From DATFYM01 sp035315065 (lineage in GTDB: Bacteria > Acidobacteriota > Terriglobia > UBA7540), in contig DATFYM010000119.1 in NCBI GenBank assembly GCA_035315065.1, forward strand, positions 1 to 27,720: DNA of 27,720 bases, given 5' to 3'. The notes under the pieces are model-generated. The model was not told the DNA's origin, did no database searches, and saw only the letters and a program-made list of their open reading frames with translations. Positions 15,192-24,058 of the stretch are shown in pieces. The stretch's first letter is position 1. Every line of letters starts with the position of its first letter. The position numbers and the translations under genes are program-made.

Positions 15192-18100
15192 ATGGGCAAT
15201 TATTTTCAGATCGCTTTAGGCAAGGTCATCGGGACCAAAAACGAGCGCGAGTTGAAGCGCCTGAGCGGGCGCGTGGAAGAGATCAACGTGCTGGAACCCG
15301 AGATGCAGGCACTCCCGGACTCCGAGTTTCCCCTTCGCACCGAGCAGTTGAAAAAGCGGCTGGCGGATGGTGAGACGCTTGACGACATCCTGCCCGAGGC
15401 TTTTGCCCTCTGCCGTGAGGCAGGGCGCCGCACCCTAAACATGCGCCACTTCGACGTGCAGTTGATGGGCGGCATGGTGCTGCACGAGGGCAAGATCGCG
15501 GAAATGAAGACCGGCGAGGGCAAGACGCTGGTAGCCACGCTGCCCGTGTACCTGAACTCGCTGGCGGGCAAGGGCGTCCACGTGGTAACGGTGAACGACT
15601 ACCTGGCCAACCGCGACGCTGCCTGGATGGGTCCCATCTATCGGTTGCTGGGCCTCTCGGTGGGCGTGATCGTGCACGACCTCGACGACGAGGAGCGCCG
15701 CCAGGCTTACGACGCCGATGTCACTTACGGCACCAACAACGAGTTCGGGTTCGATTACCTGCGCGACAATATGAAGTTCGACTTGGCGGACCTCGTCCAG
15801 CAGCGCGGTCACAATTTCGCCATCGTCGACGAGGTGGACTCGATCCTGATCGACGAAGCGCGCACGCCCCTGATTATTTCCGGCTCTTCCGACGAGGCGG
15901 TGGATAAGTACTACAGGGTGGACAAAGTGGTGGCCACGCTCGGATCAGAAGACTACGAGGTGGACGAGAAGCGCCGCCAAGCCACGCTGACCGAGTCGGG
16001 CGTGGCGAGGGTGGAAAAGTCGCTGGGCCTCGAGAACCTCTATGATCCCGCCAACCTCGATTATGTTCACCACGTGTACCAGGCACTGAAGGCGCACACC
16101 CTGTTCCACCTCGACAAGGACTACGTGGTGAAAGACGGCGAGGTGATGATCGTCGATGAGTTTACCGGGCGCCTCATGCCCGGCCGCCGCTGGAGCGACG
16201 GGTTGCACCAGGCGGTGGAGGCTAAGGAAAACGTCAAAATCGAGAAGGAAAATCAGACCCTCGCCACCATCACCTTCCAGAATTATTTCCGCATGTACAA
16301 GAAACTCGCCGGCATGACGGGTACGGCGGAGACCGAGGCGGCGGAGTTCGAGAAGATTTACAACCTGGAAGTGGTGATCGTTCCCACCAACCGAAGTTTG
16401 ATCCGGCACGAGCACCCGGACGTGGTCTATCGCACCGAACGCGAAAAGTTCAACGCGGTGATCGAAGAGATCAAGGAATACCACCTGCGCGGGCAACCCG
16501 TGCTGGTGGGGACGATCGCCATTGAGAAATCGGAGAAACTGAGCGCGGCCCTGCGCAAAGCCGGCCTGTTGCCGAATCGCTTGCAGGAGTTGCTGAAGGC
16601 GGCGGGCCTGGAAGGACCAAAGGTCGAGCGCTGGGCGGCGGCGCTGGCGCAGAGTCACGGCGCGGCCATGGAGTGGCTGATCCGCGCTGCCGTGCCGGTC
16701 TCCAACATCCAGAAACTGCTCTCCGCAGGTAAGTTCCAGTCCCTCAAGGCAGGCGCGGGCACTGCCCCTAACGGCGATCGCAGCGCTTTCCTGCAGGCGG
16801 TGTTGAAGCGTGCCCACCAGGACTATACGCTGCAGGCGCTGCCGGACGCCGACGTGGCCATGGCGCCGCAACTGGCCGCGCTGGCGGCGAGCGCGGACGA
16901 AAAGACACTGCCCCTGATCGACTACCTCATTGAGGTCCATTGCCGCCCGGCACGGCTCCTGGAAGTGGTGAAGGAACGCGATCTCAAGCACTTCGTCCTG
17001 AACGCCAAGCAGCACGAGAAGGAAGCCCTGATCGTGGCCCAGGCCGGGCGCGTGGGCGCGACGACCGTCTCCACCAACATGGCCGGCCGCGGCACGGACA
17101 TTCTGCTGGGCGGCAATCCCGAGACCATGGCGCGGGAAGAGTTCCGCCGCGCGCCCGAGAAGTATCGCGAGCAAGGAATCGATCCGGAGCCGCCCGAGCG
17201 CCCCACGGAGGGAACGGCGGAGGAGAATTACCTAGCCTATGTCGATGCCTACCAGAAGTGGCGCCGGACCTGGGGCGACTTTGTCAGCCGCTACAAGGGG
17301 ACCACCGACGCGGAGCACGACCGCGTGATCGAGTTGGGCGGGCTGCACATCCTGGGCACGGAGCGGCACGAGGCGCGGCGTATCGACAACCAGTTGCGCG
17401 GGCGCGCCGGCCGCCAGGGCGATCCCGGCTCGTCGCGCTTCTACCTTTCGCTGGAAGACGACCTGCTGCGCATTTTCGCCGGCGAGCGCATTTCCAAGAT
17501 CATGCACCGGCTGGGGATGGAAGAAGGCGTGCCGATCGAGTCGCGCCTGATCTCGAAGCGCATCGAGGCAGCGCAGAAGGCCGTGGAGGCGCAGAATTTC
17601 GAATCGCGCAAGCACCTGCTGGAATACGACGACGTGATGAACAAGCAGCGCGAGACCATCTATGGCTTGCGCCGCCAGTTGCTCGAAGGAGGTGACCAGA
17701 AGGACTACGTCCTCACTGCGGCGGACGGCGTGGTGGACTGGGTGATCACCAACTATTGCCCCAAAGAGCAGCCCGCCCAGGAGTGGAATGTCGACGCGCT
17801 GCGCAAGGAGTTTTGGACGCGATTCGGGATCGACCTGCGCGTCTATCAGGACCTGAAGTTCGAGCCTAGGGCGCTGCCCGAAGCTACCGAGAAGCTTAAG
17901 CAGACTGTGCGCGAGCGCTACCAGGAGCGGGAGAATGTTTGGACGCCGGAACGGATGCGCCAGCACGAGCGCATGATCATGCTGCAGGTGGTCGACAGCC
18001 AGTGGAAGGATCACCTGCTGGCCATGGATCACCTGAAGGAAGGCATCGGGCTGCGCGGCTACGGCCAGAAGGACCCGGTGGTGGAGTACAAGCGCGAGTC

Positions 18101-18419
18101 CTACGACATGTTCGAAGCCATGATGGATCGGATCGAGGACGAGATGCTGCGCTACCTCTTCCTGTTGCGTACGCCGGAGGAAGAAGAGGAGATGATCCGC
18201 GCTTACCAGCGCCGCAAACGCCGCGAGCAGGCGGAGATGAGGATGGTGGGCGCAGGCGCCGCCGAGAAACCGCAGCAGGTGATCCGGCGGGAGAAGATTG
18301 GGCGCAACGATCCCTGCCCTTGCGGCAGCGGCAAGAAATACAAGAAGTGCCACGGCGCGGCGCTGCCGCCGGCGGGCGGCAAACCGGGCGCGGACGATCG
18401 GCCTTCACCCACCACCTAG
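15192..18419 (+). CDS. secA: SecA preprotein translocase ATPase with a large insertion
   Basis: SecA drives proteins through SecYEG with ATP. At 1075 residues it is longer than the usual 830-1000. Walker A is EMKTGEGKT (Lys111) and the DEAD-type motif is DEVD (Asp213, Glu214). The conserved NMAGRGTDI and GRAGRQGDPGSSRF motifs of the second nucleotide-binding fold are intact, as is the C-terminal zinc and SecB-binding motif DPCPCGSGKKYKKCHG. Between AIEKSEKLSAALRKAG (residue 458) and HFVLNAKQHEKEA (from residue 600), where normal SecA has about ten residues, there are about 140 extra, helical and Ala/Leu-rich. A second, commoner insertion follows LLGGNPE. The ATG at 15192 is chosen because it aligns with the family start (GKVIGTKNERELKRL follows); a TTG at 15177 is in frame. 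No strong ribosome binding site is seen. Confidence 0.96.
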   Translation: MGNYFQIALGKVIGTKNERELKRLSGRVEEINVLEPEMQALPDSEFPLRTEQLKKRLADGETLDDILPEAFALCREAGRRTLNMRHFDVQLMGGMVLHEGKIAEMKTGEGKTLVATLPVYLNSLAGKGVHVVTVNDYLANRDAAWMGPIYRLLGLSVGVIVHDLDDEERRQAYDADVTYGTNNEFGFDYLRDNMKFDLADLVQQRGHNFAIVDEVDSILIDEARTPLIISGSSDEAVDKYYRVDKVVATLGSEDYEVDEKRRQATLTESGVARVEKSLGLENLYDPANLDYVHHVYQALKAHTLFHLDKDYVVKDGEVMIVDEFTGRLMPGRRWSDGLHQAVEAKENVKIEKENQTLATITFQNYFRMYKKLAGMTGTAETEAAEFEKIYNLEVVIVPTNRSLIRHEHPDVVYRTEREKFNAVIEEIKEYHLRGQPVLVGTIAIEKSEKLSAALRKAGLLPNRLQELLKAAGLEGPKVERWAAALAQSHGAAMEWLIRAAVPVSNIQKLLSAGKFQSLKAGAGTAPNGDRSAFLQAVLKRAHQDYTLQALPDADVAMAPQLAALAASADEKTLPLIDYLIEVHCRPARLLEVVKERDLKHFVLNAKQHEKEALIVAQAGRVGATTVSTNMAGRGTDILLGGNPETMAREEFRRAPEKYREQGIDPEPPERPTEGTAEENYLAYVDAYQKWRRTWGDFVSRYKGTTDAEHDRVIELGGLHILGTERHEARRIDNQLRGRAGRQGDPGSSRFYLSLEDDLLRIFAGERISKIMHRLGMEEGVPIESRLISKRIEAAQKAVEAQNFESRKHLLEYDDVMNKQRETIYGLRRQLLEGGDQKDYVLTAADGVVDWVITNYCPKEQPAQEWNVDALRKEFWTRFGIDLRVYQDLKFEPRALPEATEKLKQTVRERYQERENVWTPERMRQHERMIMLQVVDSQWKDHLLAMDHLKEGIGLRGYGQKDPVVEYKRESYDMFEAMMDRIEDEMLRYLFLLRTPEEEEEMIRAYQRRKRREQAEMRMVGAGAAEKPQQVIRREKIGRNDPCPCGSGKKYKKCHGAALPPAGGKPGADDRPSPTT

Positions 18420-18557
18420 AGGCGGCCAAGCTCGCCACCGGTGCACCGAATAGCCTACTTACATAGGGGGAGCGGAGGCTGCCGGTTCCTACTTTGGCAG
18501 TTGCAGCACACCCCGCTCGGGCGTCAGCCGAAGGCAGGCGGGAGGGAGAGAGCAACC

Positions 18558-19100
18558 ATGCCGGAAGAGGTCCACGAACTCGAGGAGCATGCTGAGCACG
18601 CGGCTCACGATCCCAGCCTGGCGCCGGTGACCGTCACCATGGCGCTCCTGGCGGTGCTGGTAGCGGCGGTGTCACTGCTCGGGCATCGCGCCCACACCGA
18701 GGAGATCCTGCTCCAGAATAGGGCCACGGATACCTGGAACGAGTACCAGGCGAAGAGCATCCGTCGTCACGGCTACGAGCAATTCAATGATTTGCTCTCG
18801 ATCTCCGACTTCAAGAACGTCGAGGCGGCCGCGAAGATGAAGGAGAAGTACAGCCGCGAGATCGAGCGCAACAAGGACGATCAGGACACGCTGTTGGCGG
18901 AGGCGCACAGCCTGGAGGATGAGGTTGGAGCCGAGGGGCGAAAGGCCAACCGCTTTGATCTTGGTGAGGTTTGCCTGGAGGCGGCGCTGGTGATCACCTC
19001 CATGACCATCATCACGCGGCGCCGGATCTTCTGGTACGGCGGGTCGGTGCTGGCGATAGTAGGCCTCGGGCTGGCCGCCACCGGCTTCCTCGTCCACTGA
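18558..19100 (+). CDS. DUF4337-type membrane protein
   Basis: The 180-residue protein has an N-terminal acidic/His-rich stretch (EEVHELEEHAEHAAHD), a transmembrane helix (VTMALLAVLVAAVSLLG, about 30-48), a soluble coiled-coil middle (about 60-130) and two C-terminal membrane helices (about 135-180). This matches the DUF4337 layout, including the QNRATDTWNEYQAKSIRRH signature after the first helix. The function of the family is unknown. The ATG at 18558 follows GGAGGGAGAG; an upstream in-frame ATG at 18441 lies in non-conserved sequence. It sits 138 bases after secA in the same direction and converges on the HtrA gene. Confidence 0.82.
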   Translation: MPEEVHELEEHAEHAAHDPSLAPVTVTMALLAVLVAAVSLLGHRAHTEEILLQNRATDTWNEYQAKSIRRHGYEQFNDLLSISDFKNVEAAAKMKEKYSREIERNKDDQDTLLAEAHSLEDEVGAEGRKANRFDLGEVCLEAALVITSMTIITRRRIFWYGGSVLAIVGLGLAATGFLVH

Positions 19101-19122
19101 CCATGGGACCGCTGTCGTCGCC

Positions 19123-19179
19123 ACAGCCAGCAGCCGAAGGTTCGACATGGTACTTTCACCTTCGGCTGCTCCTGGCTGT
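19123..19179. terminator. Bidirectional hairpin between convergent genes
   Basis: ACAGCCAGCAGCCGAAGGT (from 19123) pairs with ACCTTCGGCTGCTCCTGGCT (from 19158), with a three-base bulge and a 16-base loop. It lies between the convergent DUF4337 and HtrA genes, so it can end both transcripts. Confidence 0.7.
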
Positions 19180-19191
19180 TCACTAACTGGT

Positions 19192-20763
19192 CTACTGGTC
19201 GCCGCCATCATCATCGCCGTTGTTGCTGCCGGGCGTGATCACGACGAACAGGCCCTGACCTTGGCGAACGACGCGCAGCAAGGTCCGGCCCTTGGCCTCG
19301 GCTGCCAGTTTGTTGAACTCGGTTGCGTTGTGGACGGGCTGACGGTTGACCGATTGAATCACGTCGCCTTGGGTCAGTGCCTGCGCCGCCGGGGCATTGC
19401 GGTCAACTTGAGTTACCACCACGCCTTGCACTCCGCCCGGCAAATCGAGCTCCTGTCGCACTTCGGGCGTCAGGTTCTGCACCTGGACGCCGCGCAGAGC
19501 CCCTTCCTCCGGTGCTTTGGTCGGACCACCGGCAATCACAGCCAGATTCGCAGGGCGCTCGGCCAACGTGACCTTGATGGTCGTGGGCTGGCCATTGCGG
19601 ATAATGTCCAACGTAGCCGTGCTGCCCGGGCTGCTTTCGGCCACCATATCCGTCAACGAGGTGTGGTCGTCAACGGTCTGTCCGTTGAACTTGCGAACCA
19701 CGTCGCCCGCCTTCAGACCAGCCTTCTCGGCGGGTCCGCCAGGCGCCACGTCCTGCACAAAGGCGCCAGCCGTGTCGGGGATTTTGAACTCCTGCGCCAA
19801 GTCCTGAGTCACCACGCCGACGGTGGCGCCGAGGTATCCACGCGATACCTTACCGGTTTTGACGAGGTCCTCCATTACGTGCTTGGCCATGTTCGACGGA
19901 ATCGCGAAGCCGACTCCCATGAAGCTGCCTTCGCCGCCGGGACCGGAATTGCCGCTAAGGATGGCGGTGTTGACTCCGATCACTTGGCCGCGCACGTTCA
20001 CCAGCGCCCCGCCCGAGTTTCCGGGGTTGATGGCCGCGTCGGTTTGGATAAAGTTCTCGAAGCCGCCGCCGCTGTTGCGCCCTTCGATCCCCAACTGGGA
20101 CCGGCCGAGGGCGCTCACCGTTCCGCGTGTGACCGTGAAGTTCAGCCCGAAGGGGTTGCCAAAAGCCATCACGGTGTCGCCTACGTGCAAGGCTGCCGAA
20201 TCACCGATCGGCACGGTGGGCAGGCTGCTGCCATCGATCTTGATGACGGCGATATCCGTCTGCGGGTCGGCTCCTACCACCTTGCCCTTGAACTCGCGCT
20301 TGTCCGAAAGCATCACCTTGATGTCACTAGCCTTGGCAATGACGTGATTGTTGGTAAGGATGTAGCCGTCGGGAGAGATGATGATTCCGCTTCCCAAGGC
20401 GTGCTCCACCTGATTGCGTGGAGCGCCTCCAAAGCCAGGCATCTGGTCCCCGAAGAACTGCCGGAAAAAGGGGTCCATCATAAACGGCGATTGGCTGACC
20501 TTCACCGTCGCCGTGGTCTGGATGTTGACGATCCCCGGCGTCACGGCCTGGGCGATGCGCTCGTAGGCTTTGTTGAGTTGTTCCAGACTGTTGATGTCCG
20601 CCCCGTCCAAGCCCTGGGTGCTGCTGGCCAACGCCGACCGCGAAGCACCGGCGTGCGGGCTGGAGTAAAGCACCAATGAAAGGACCAAGCATCCGACTCC
20701 GATCAGCGTCAGGCTTAGTCCCAGAAAATTCTCGCTCCAAAACTCCTTATTGAAACGTCGCAT
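19192..20763 (-). CDS. DegP/HtrA-family periplasmic serine protease
   Basis: This 523-residue envelope quality-control protease has an N-terminal membrane anchor (about 14-35, LGLSLTLIGVGCLVLSLVLY), a trypsin-like domain and two PDZ domains (about 290-385 and 410-505). The triad is His140 in TNNHVI, Asp170 in QTDIAVIK and Ser250 in GNSGGAL. The Q-linker and a Gly/Asp-rich tail (GSNNGDDDGGDQ) follow. Members degrade or refold damaged exported proteins. The ATG at 20763 is chosen because AAGGAGGAAGG lies eight bases upstream; an in-frame start at 20823 lacks this. It converges on the DUF4337 gene. No stress promoter was identified with confidence in its 330-bp upstream gap. Confidence 0.94.
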   Translation of the reverse strand: MRRFNKEFWSENFLGLSLTLIGVGCLVLSLVLYSSPHAGASRSALASSTQGLDGADINSLEQLNKAYERIAQAVTPGIVNIQTTATVKVSQSPFMMDPFFRQFFGDQMPGFGGAPRNQVEHALGSGIIISPDGYILTNNHVIAKASDIKVMLSDKREFKGKVVGADPQTDIAVIKIDGSSLPTVPIGDSAALHVGDTVMAFGNPFGLNFTVTRGTVSALGRSQLGIEGRNSGGGFENFIQTDAAINPGNSGGALVNVRGQVIGVNTAILSGNSGPGGEGSFMGVGFAIPSNMAKHVMEDLVKTGKVSRGYLGATVGVVTQDLAQEFKIPDTAGAFVQDVAPGGPAEKAGLKAGDVVRKFNGQTVDDHTSLTDMVAESSPGSTATLDIIRNGQPTTIKVTLAERPANLAVIAGGPTKAPEEGALRGVQVQNLTPEVRQELDLPGGVQGVVVTQVDRNAPAAQALTQGDVIQSVNRQPVHNATEFNKLAAEAKGRTLLRVVRQGQGLFVVITPGSNNGDDDGGDQ

Positions 20764-21093
20764 GTGAAACCTTCCTCCTTCATTTCGTTCACGAGGAGGC
20801 TTCGACCCAGCCTCGACTCGCACTGTCTTTTTGCAAGACCAGATAGATTAGACGAGCGGCGCGCGTTTTTGTAACCATCGCTGAGATAAGTATTCGCTGC
20901 CGGCTTCGAGCCTCTTGCAGCCACATCTCAACCCCGCGCCCCCCAGGCGCATTGATTCCCAAGCGGTGTGCCCGAGTCGTCGTTCTGTTAGATGCTCCAG
21001 CCGCCGTCCGAGTTCTGCCCGGACGGGCTGAGAAGACGGTGGCGAACCGAGTCCGCCGACCTGACGCAGCCTCGCGGGCCATCGAGCCCGGAG
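20764..21093. other. 330-bp gap between the protease and the M20 gene
   Basis: No gene is supported here. It holds the ribosome binding site of the protease and presumably its promoter; TTACAA followed 18 bases later by TAATCT on the minus strand (near 20845-20875) is a weak candidate. Confidence 0.4.
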
Positions 21094-22245
21094 CTACGAG
21101 CTACAAAACTCCTTCGCGCACTCGCAGAGGGTCTCAGCGCAAAGCGCCACTGACTCCACGTCCGCGTATTCGCTCGTCGAATGGAGCCCCTGTCCGCTGG
21201 GGCCGAAAAGTACGGTCTCGATTCCGGCCTCGGCGAGCAACGCCGCGTCCGTCCAGAAGCTTTGCACTCCGAACCTGGCGTGTGGCCCCATCACATGGCG
21301 GGCGCAGCCGAGCAGTTTCCGCGCCAAGGGGGCTTCCCGGGAGACCTCGAAAGGCCGAGCCGAGTAGCCTAACTGGTACCTGGCTCGGAACTCCGGGTCG
21401 CGGCCGGAGAGCCGCGCCAGGATCCGGCTAAGTTCCTGGTCGAGCGCCGCCGCGTCCTCCCCCGGGACCAGCCGGCGCTCCAGGCTCAGACGGCACTCGG
21501 CCGGGTAGCTGGAAAGTTCCTGGCCGCCCGAGATCAGCGACGCGTGCACGGAACCGTGGCCCACCAGCGGATGCCCTGGCGCCGCGTCGAGCGCTCTTTG
21601 CAAGGCTTCGATTTCCCCCAGGACGCGTCCCATGGCGGCGATGGCATCGCGGCCTTCGTCGGGGCGGCTGCCATGCGCGGCCCGGCCTTCGGTCACCACA
21701 TCGGCCCAGACGAATCCCTTGTGGGCCGTCACCACCGCCAGCTTGGTCGGTTCCATCACGATGGCCGCGTCGGTGCGGGCTCCACCATCGAGAAGGGCGC
21801 GGGTGCCGATGCTCTTGTACTCCTCGTCGGCCACCGTGGCCACCAACACCTCGCCGCCGGAAAGGCCTTCCCGGGCCAGCGCCTCCACCGCCACCAGGGC
21901 CGCGGCGATGCCGCTCTTCATGTCCTCCGCGCCGCGGCCATAGAGCCGGCCGTCTTCCACTCGGGCGGAGAATGGTCCCTCCATGCCCGCCACACCCACC
22001 GTGTCGAGGTGGCCGTTGAGCATCAGGCTCTTTCCCTTGGCCCGCCCCCGCAGGACGCCGAGGGCGTTGAAGCGGCCCGGACTCACTTCTTGAAGCCGTG
22101 TCTCGAGTCCCGCCGCCTCGAGAAAGGCAGCCACGTGCTCGGCGATCTGGCGTTCGCCCCGGCCGCCCGCGACAAGGTCCGGGTTGACCGAATCGATCTT
22201 CACCAGACCGGCCAAAATCGAGACGAGGCGTGATGAATCCAACAT
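21094..22245 (-). CDS. M20-family ArgE/DapE-type deacylase
   Basis: The 383-residue metalloenzyme has the M20 zinc ligands and catalytic residues: His79 in NGHLDTV, Asp108 in GRGAEDMKSG, Glu141/Glu142 in VADEEY and His355 in GLHSTSEY. The central dimerisation domain starts at about 180 (EGRAAHGSRPDEGRDAI). ArgE/DapE proteins remove acyl groups from amino acids or diaminopimelate; the exact substrate cannot be told. The gene lies 62 bases downstream of the Rrf2 gene in the same direction, so it could be read through from the SUF operon. Its ribosome binding site is weak. Confidence 0.9.
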   Translation of the reverse strand: MLDSSRLVSILAGLVKIDSVNPDLVAGGRGERQIAEHVAAFLEAAGLETRLQEVSPGRFNALGVLRGRAKGKSLMLNGHLDTVGVAGMEGPFSARVEDGRLYGRGAEDMKSGIAAALVAVEALAREGLSGGEVLVATVADEEYKSIGTRALLDGGARTDAAIVMEPTKLAVVTAHKGFVWADVVTEGRAAHGSRPDEGRDAIAAMGRVLGEIEALQRALDAAPGHPLVGHGSVHASLISGGQELSSYPAECRLSLERRLVPGEDAAALDQELSRILARLSGRDPEFRARYQLGYSARPFEVSREAPLARKLLGCARHVMGPHARFGVQSFWTDAALLAEAGIETVLFGPSGQGLHSTSEYADVESVALCAETLCECAKEFCSS

Positions 22246-22307
22246 GTGGGCCTGGGGCGCCGCTCTCCGTGACGGCAGGAAAGGAATGATATAGGCTATT
22301 AGAGTAG

Positions 22308-22817
22308 TTACTCCGCGCCCGCCCAGCGCCCGATGGCCACCAGTGGTTGGACCGCCGCCGGCGCCACGGTCGTCAGGTTGCCCGCCCTCGACCCTGCTTC
22401 CTGTTCGTTTTGCAACAGGTCCCGCAGCGTGGTTTGACTGAGCACCCGGTCGACCAGCACCTGTACCGTGCGCCAGAGGGAACGGATGGAGCAGTCAACC
22501 GAGTTCGTACACACATCCCCCACCCCAGAGTGCTTGTCGCAAAAAGCGGGATCGTAGAGCCGGCCGCCGAGCAGCGCCATCACTTCGCCGATCACCACCT
22601 GGTCCGCCGGGCGCGCCAGGGTGTAGCCGCCGGCCTGGCCGCGGGCGCTGGTGAGGAATCCGGCGCGGCGCAGAATCCCCAGCAGTTTGGCTACGTAGTG
22701 GCCGGAGATCCCCTCCGCCTGGCTGATTTCGGGAATCGTCAGACTGCCGTTTTCGCCTTCCCGGGCGATGCGCAGCAGGCAGCGCAGCCCGTATTCCTCC
22801 TGCGAACTGAGTTTCAT
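22308..22817 (-). CDS. Rrf2-family (IscR-like) regulator of the SUF cluster
   Basis: The 169-residue regulator begins MKLSSQEEYGLRCLLRIARE and has the winged helix of the family (LTIPEISQAEGISGHYVAKL, then the wing RGQAGGYTLARP). Three cysteines, Cys93, Cys103 and Cys109 (C-x9-C-x5-C, ending VCTNSVDCSIR), match the Fe-S ligand set of IscR, though E. coli spacing is C-x5-C-x5-C. It most likely senses Fe-S cluster supply and controls the suf genes. Unusually, it is the last gene of the block, not the first. The ATG at 22817 follows GAGGT; an upstream in-frame start at 22868 would translate GTCGAAA repeat DNA and is rejected. Confidence 0.92.
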   Translation of the reverse strand: MKLSSQEEYGLRCLLRIAREGENGSLTIPEISQAEGISGHYVAKLLGILRRAGFLTSARGQAGGYTLARPADQVVIGEVMALLGGRLYDPAFCDKHSGVGDVCTNSVDCSIRSLWRTVQVLVDRVLSQTTLRDLLQNEQEAGSRAGNLTTVAPAAVQPLVAIGRWAGAE

Positions 22818-22832
22818 GGTGACCTCGAAAGA

Positions 22833-22913
22833 GAGTCGAAAGTCGAAAGTCAAAAAGTCGAAAGCCACGAACGGCCGCTTCTACTTTCGACTCTTAACTT
22901 TCGACTTTCGACT
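22833..22913. repeat. GTCGAAA/TTTCGAC inverted repeat between MIP18 and Rrf2 genes
   Basis: GTCGAAAGTCGAAAGTC with a further GTCGAAAG (22834-22864) is complementary to ACTTTCGACTCTTAACTTTC plus GACTTTCGACT (22882-22913). The loop is about 17 bases. The same unit builds the repeat at 13670-13744, nine kilobases away. Confidence 0.85.
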
Positions 22914-22917
22914 GTTC

Positions 22918-23346
22918 TCAGAACATTCCCAACTGCAGCCTCGCCGCCTCCGTCATCTTGCTCATGTCCCACGGCGGTTCCCAAACCACCTCCACCTTTA
23001 CTCCGCTGAGTCCGTCGATGCCCTTGGCTTTATACTCCACTTCGCCCGGAAGAGAGATCGCCGCCGGACAGTTGGGCGTGGTGAGCGTCATGCGGATTTG
23101 AGCCTCGCCGGTGTCGCTCACTTTCACTTCGTAGATCAGCCCCAGCTCATAAATGTTCACCGGGATTTCGGGGTCGTAGCAAGTTCGGAGGACATCAATC
23201 ACCTTTTCGCGAAGCGCGCCTTGCTCAGTCGCGCCGAGTGAGGTTGCCCGCGACCCAGCAGGAGCCGCGGTTACTGCCGCCGAGGCTGGACTCAGCGCGC
23301 CATCTGGTGTCGAAGAGCTTACGCCAGATTGATTCTCGTCGCTCAT
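22918..23346 (-). CDS. MIP18-family (SufT-like) Fe-S assembly protein
   Basis: The 142-residue protein has a disordered Ser/Ala-rich N-terminus (about 1-40) and a MIP18/DUF59 domain with the signature DPEIPVNIYELGLIY (about 60-75) and the Cys-containing TTPNCPAA. Such proteins help mature Fe-S proteins; SufT is the version in SUF clusters. The C-terminus WEPPWDMSKMTEAARLQLGM is typical of the family. The ATG at 23346 is chosen; an upstream in-frame start at 23373 lies in non-conserved sequence. It is downstream of sufU in the same direction. Confidence 0.9.
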   Translation of the reverse strand: MSDENQSGVSSSTPDGALSPASAAVTAAPAGSRATSLGATEQGALREKVIDVLRTCYDPEIPVNIYELGLIYEVKVSDTGEAQIRMTLTTPNCPAAISLPGEVEYKAKGIDGLSGVKVEVVWEPPWDMSKMTEAARLQLGMF

Positions 23347-23373
23347 GTCTGCACCTTTCGGTTCGAGGAGCAA

Positions 23374-23448
23374 TCAGCTTTCAGCCATCAGCTATCAGCA
23401 AGAACCGGGCTTTCGTGCTGAGATCTGACCGCCGATCGCTGAAGGCTG
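23374..23448. repeat. Weak inverted repeat between MIP18 and sufU genes
   Basis: AGCTTTCAGCCATCAGCTAT (from about 23378) is partly complementary to CGATCGCTGAAGGCT and GCTGAGATCTGA (23417-23448). It is the least regular of the junction repeats and may be chance in part. Confidence 0.35.
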
Positions 23449-23519
23449 CTTACCAATAGTCAATCGACAGTTCTTCGTCGGTGGTTCGTTCCTTCGGTGT
23501 GCGTGGCGGACAACAGGCT

Positions 23520-24047
23520 TTATGATTCCGGTTCCGGAGCCGTAATCTCGCCCGCGTCGGTCTCGGTCGTTGCGACTTCGTCCGCCCCGCTCAGCGCGCT
23601 CTTGAGCGTGTGCCACGCCAGCGTGGCGCATTTCACACGCATGGGGAACTCCGAAACCCCGGCGAAGACTTCCAACTTGCCCAGCGGCGGACGATCAGCT
23701 TGGTGGTCGGCTGGGCGATGATCCCCGTTATTGCCGCTTTGAGCCGAGCCTTTGCCGGTGACAAGGTCGTGAAACTCCTCGAAGAGCGCCTCGGCCTCCT
23801 CGCGAGTCTTACCCTTCAACGACTCGGTCAAGAGCGACGCGGACGCGGTGGAGATGGCGCAACCCGACCCCTGAAAGCTCACGTCGCGGATGCGATCGCC
23901 TTCGAGTTTCACGTAGATCGTGACCTTGTCGCCGCAAAGCGGGTTGTAGCCGTTGGCGTGCAGCGCGCCTTCGATCGCGCGGAAGTTGCGCGGCCGCTTG
24001 CTGTGGCCGAGAATCACTTCTTGATAAAGGGCACGTAAATCGGACAT
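23520..24047 (-). CDS. sufU: SufU Fe-S assembly sulfurtransferase
   Basis: The 175-residue protein has the SufU zinc ligands Cys38 and Asp40 in NPLCGDK, Cys63 in GSGCAIS and Cys140 in RVKCATLAW, matching Cys41, Asp43, Cys66 and Cys128 of B. subtilis SufU. The longer gap before the last cysteine includes the insertion that separates SufU from IscU, here rich in Gly, Asp, His and Pro (about 100-120). SufU accepts persulfide from SufS, which lies two genes upstream. The C-terminal 30 residues are acidic and not conserved. The ATG at 24047 is preferred over an in-frame TTG at 24059, which lies at the edge of a repeat. Confidence 0.93.
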   Translation of the reverse strand: MSDLRALYQEVILGHSKRPRNFRAIEGALHANGYNPLCGDKVTIYVKLEGDRIRDVSFQGSGCAISTASASLLTESLKGKTREEAEALFEEFHDLVTGKGSAQSGNNGDHRPADHQADRPPLGKLEVFAGVSEFPMRVKCATLAWHTLKSALSGADEVATTETDAGEITAPEPES

Positions 24048-24058
24048 GTTTTTTAGCA

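Noticed and set aside
17232..18353. Minus-strand open frame opposite secA
   Set aside because: Shadow of secA with no recognisable domain.
19147..20679. Long plus-strand open frame opposite the HtrA protease
   Set aside because: Shadow of the protease gene; its His- and Arg-rich translation resembles no family.
22818..22868. Extended N-terminus of the Rrf2 regulator
   Set aside because: The extra residues are translated GTCGAAA repeat; the family start is the ATG at 22817.
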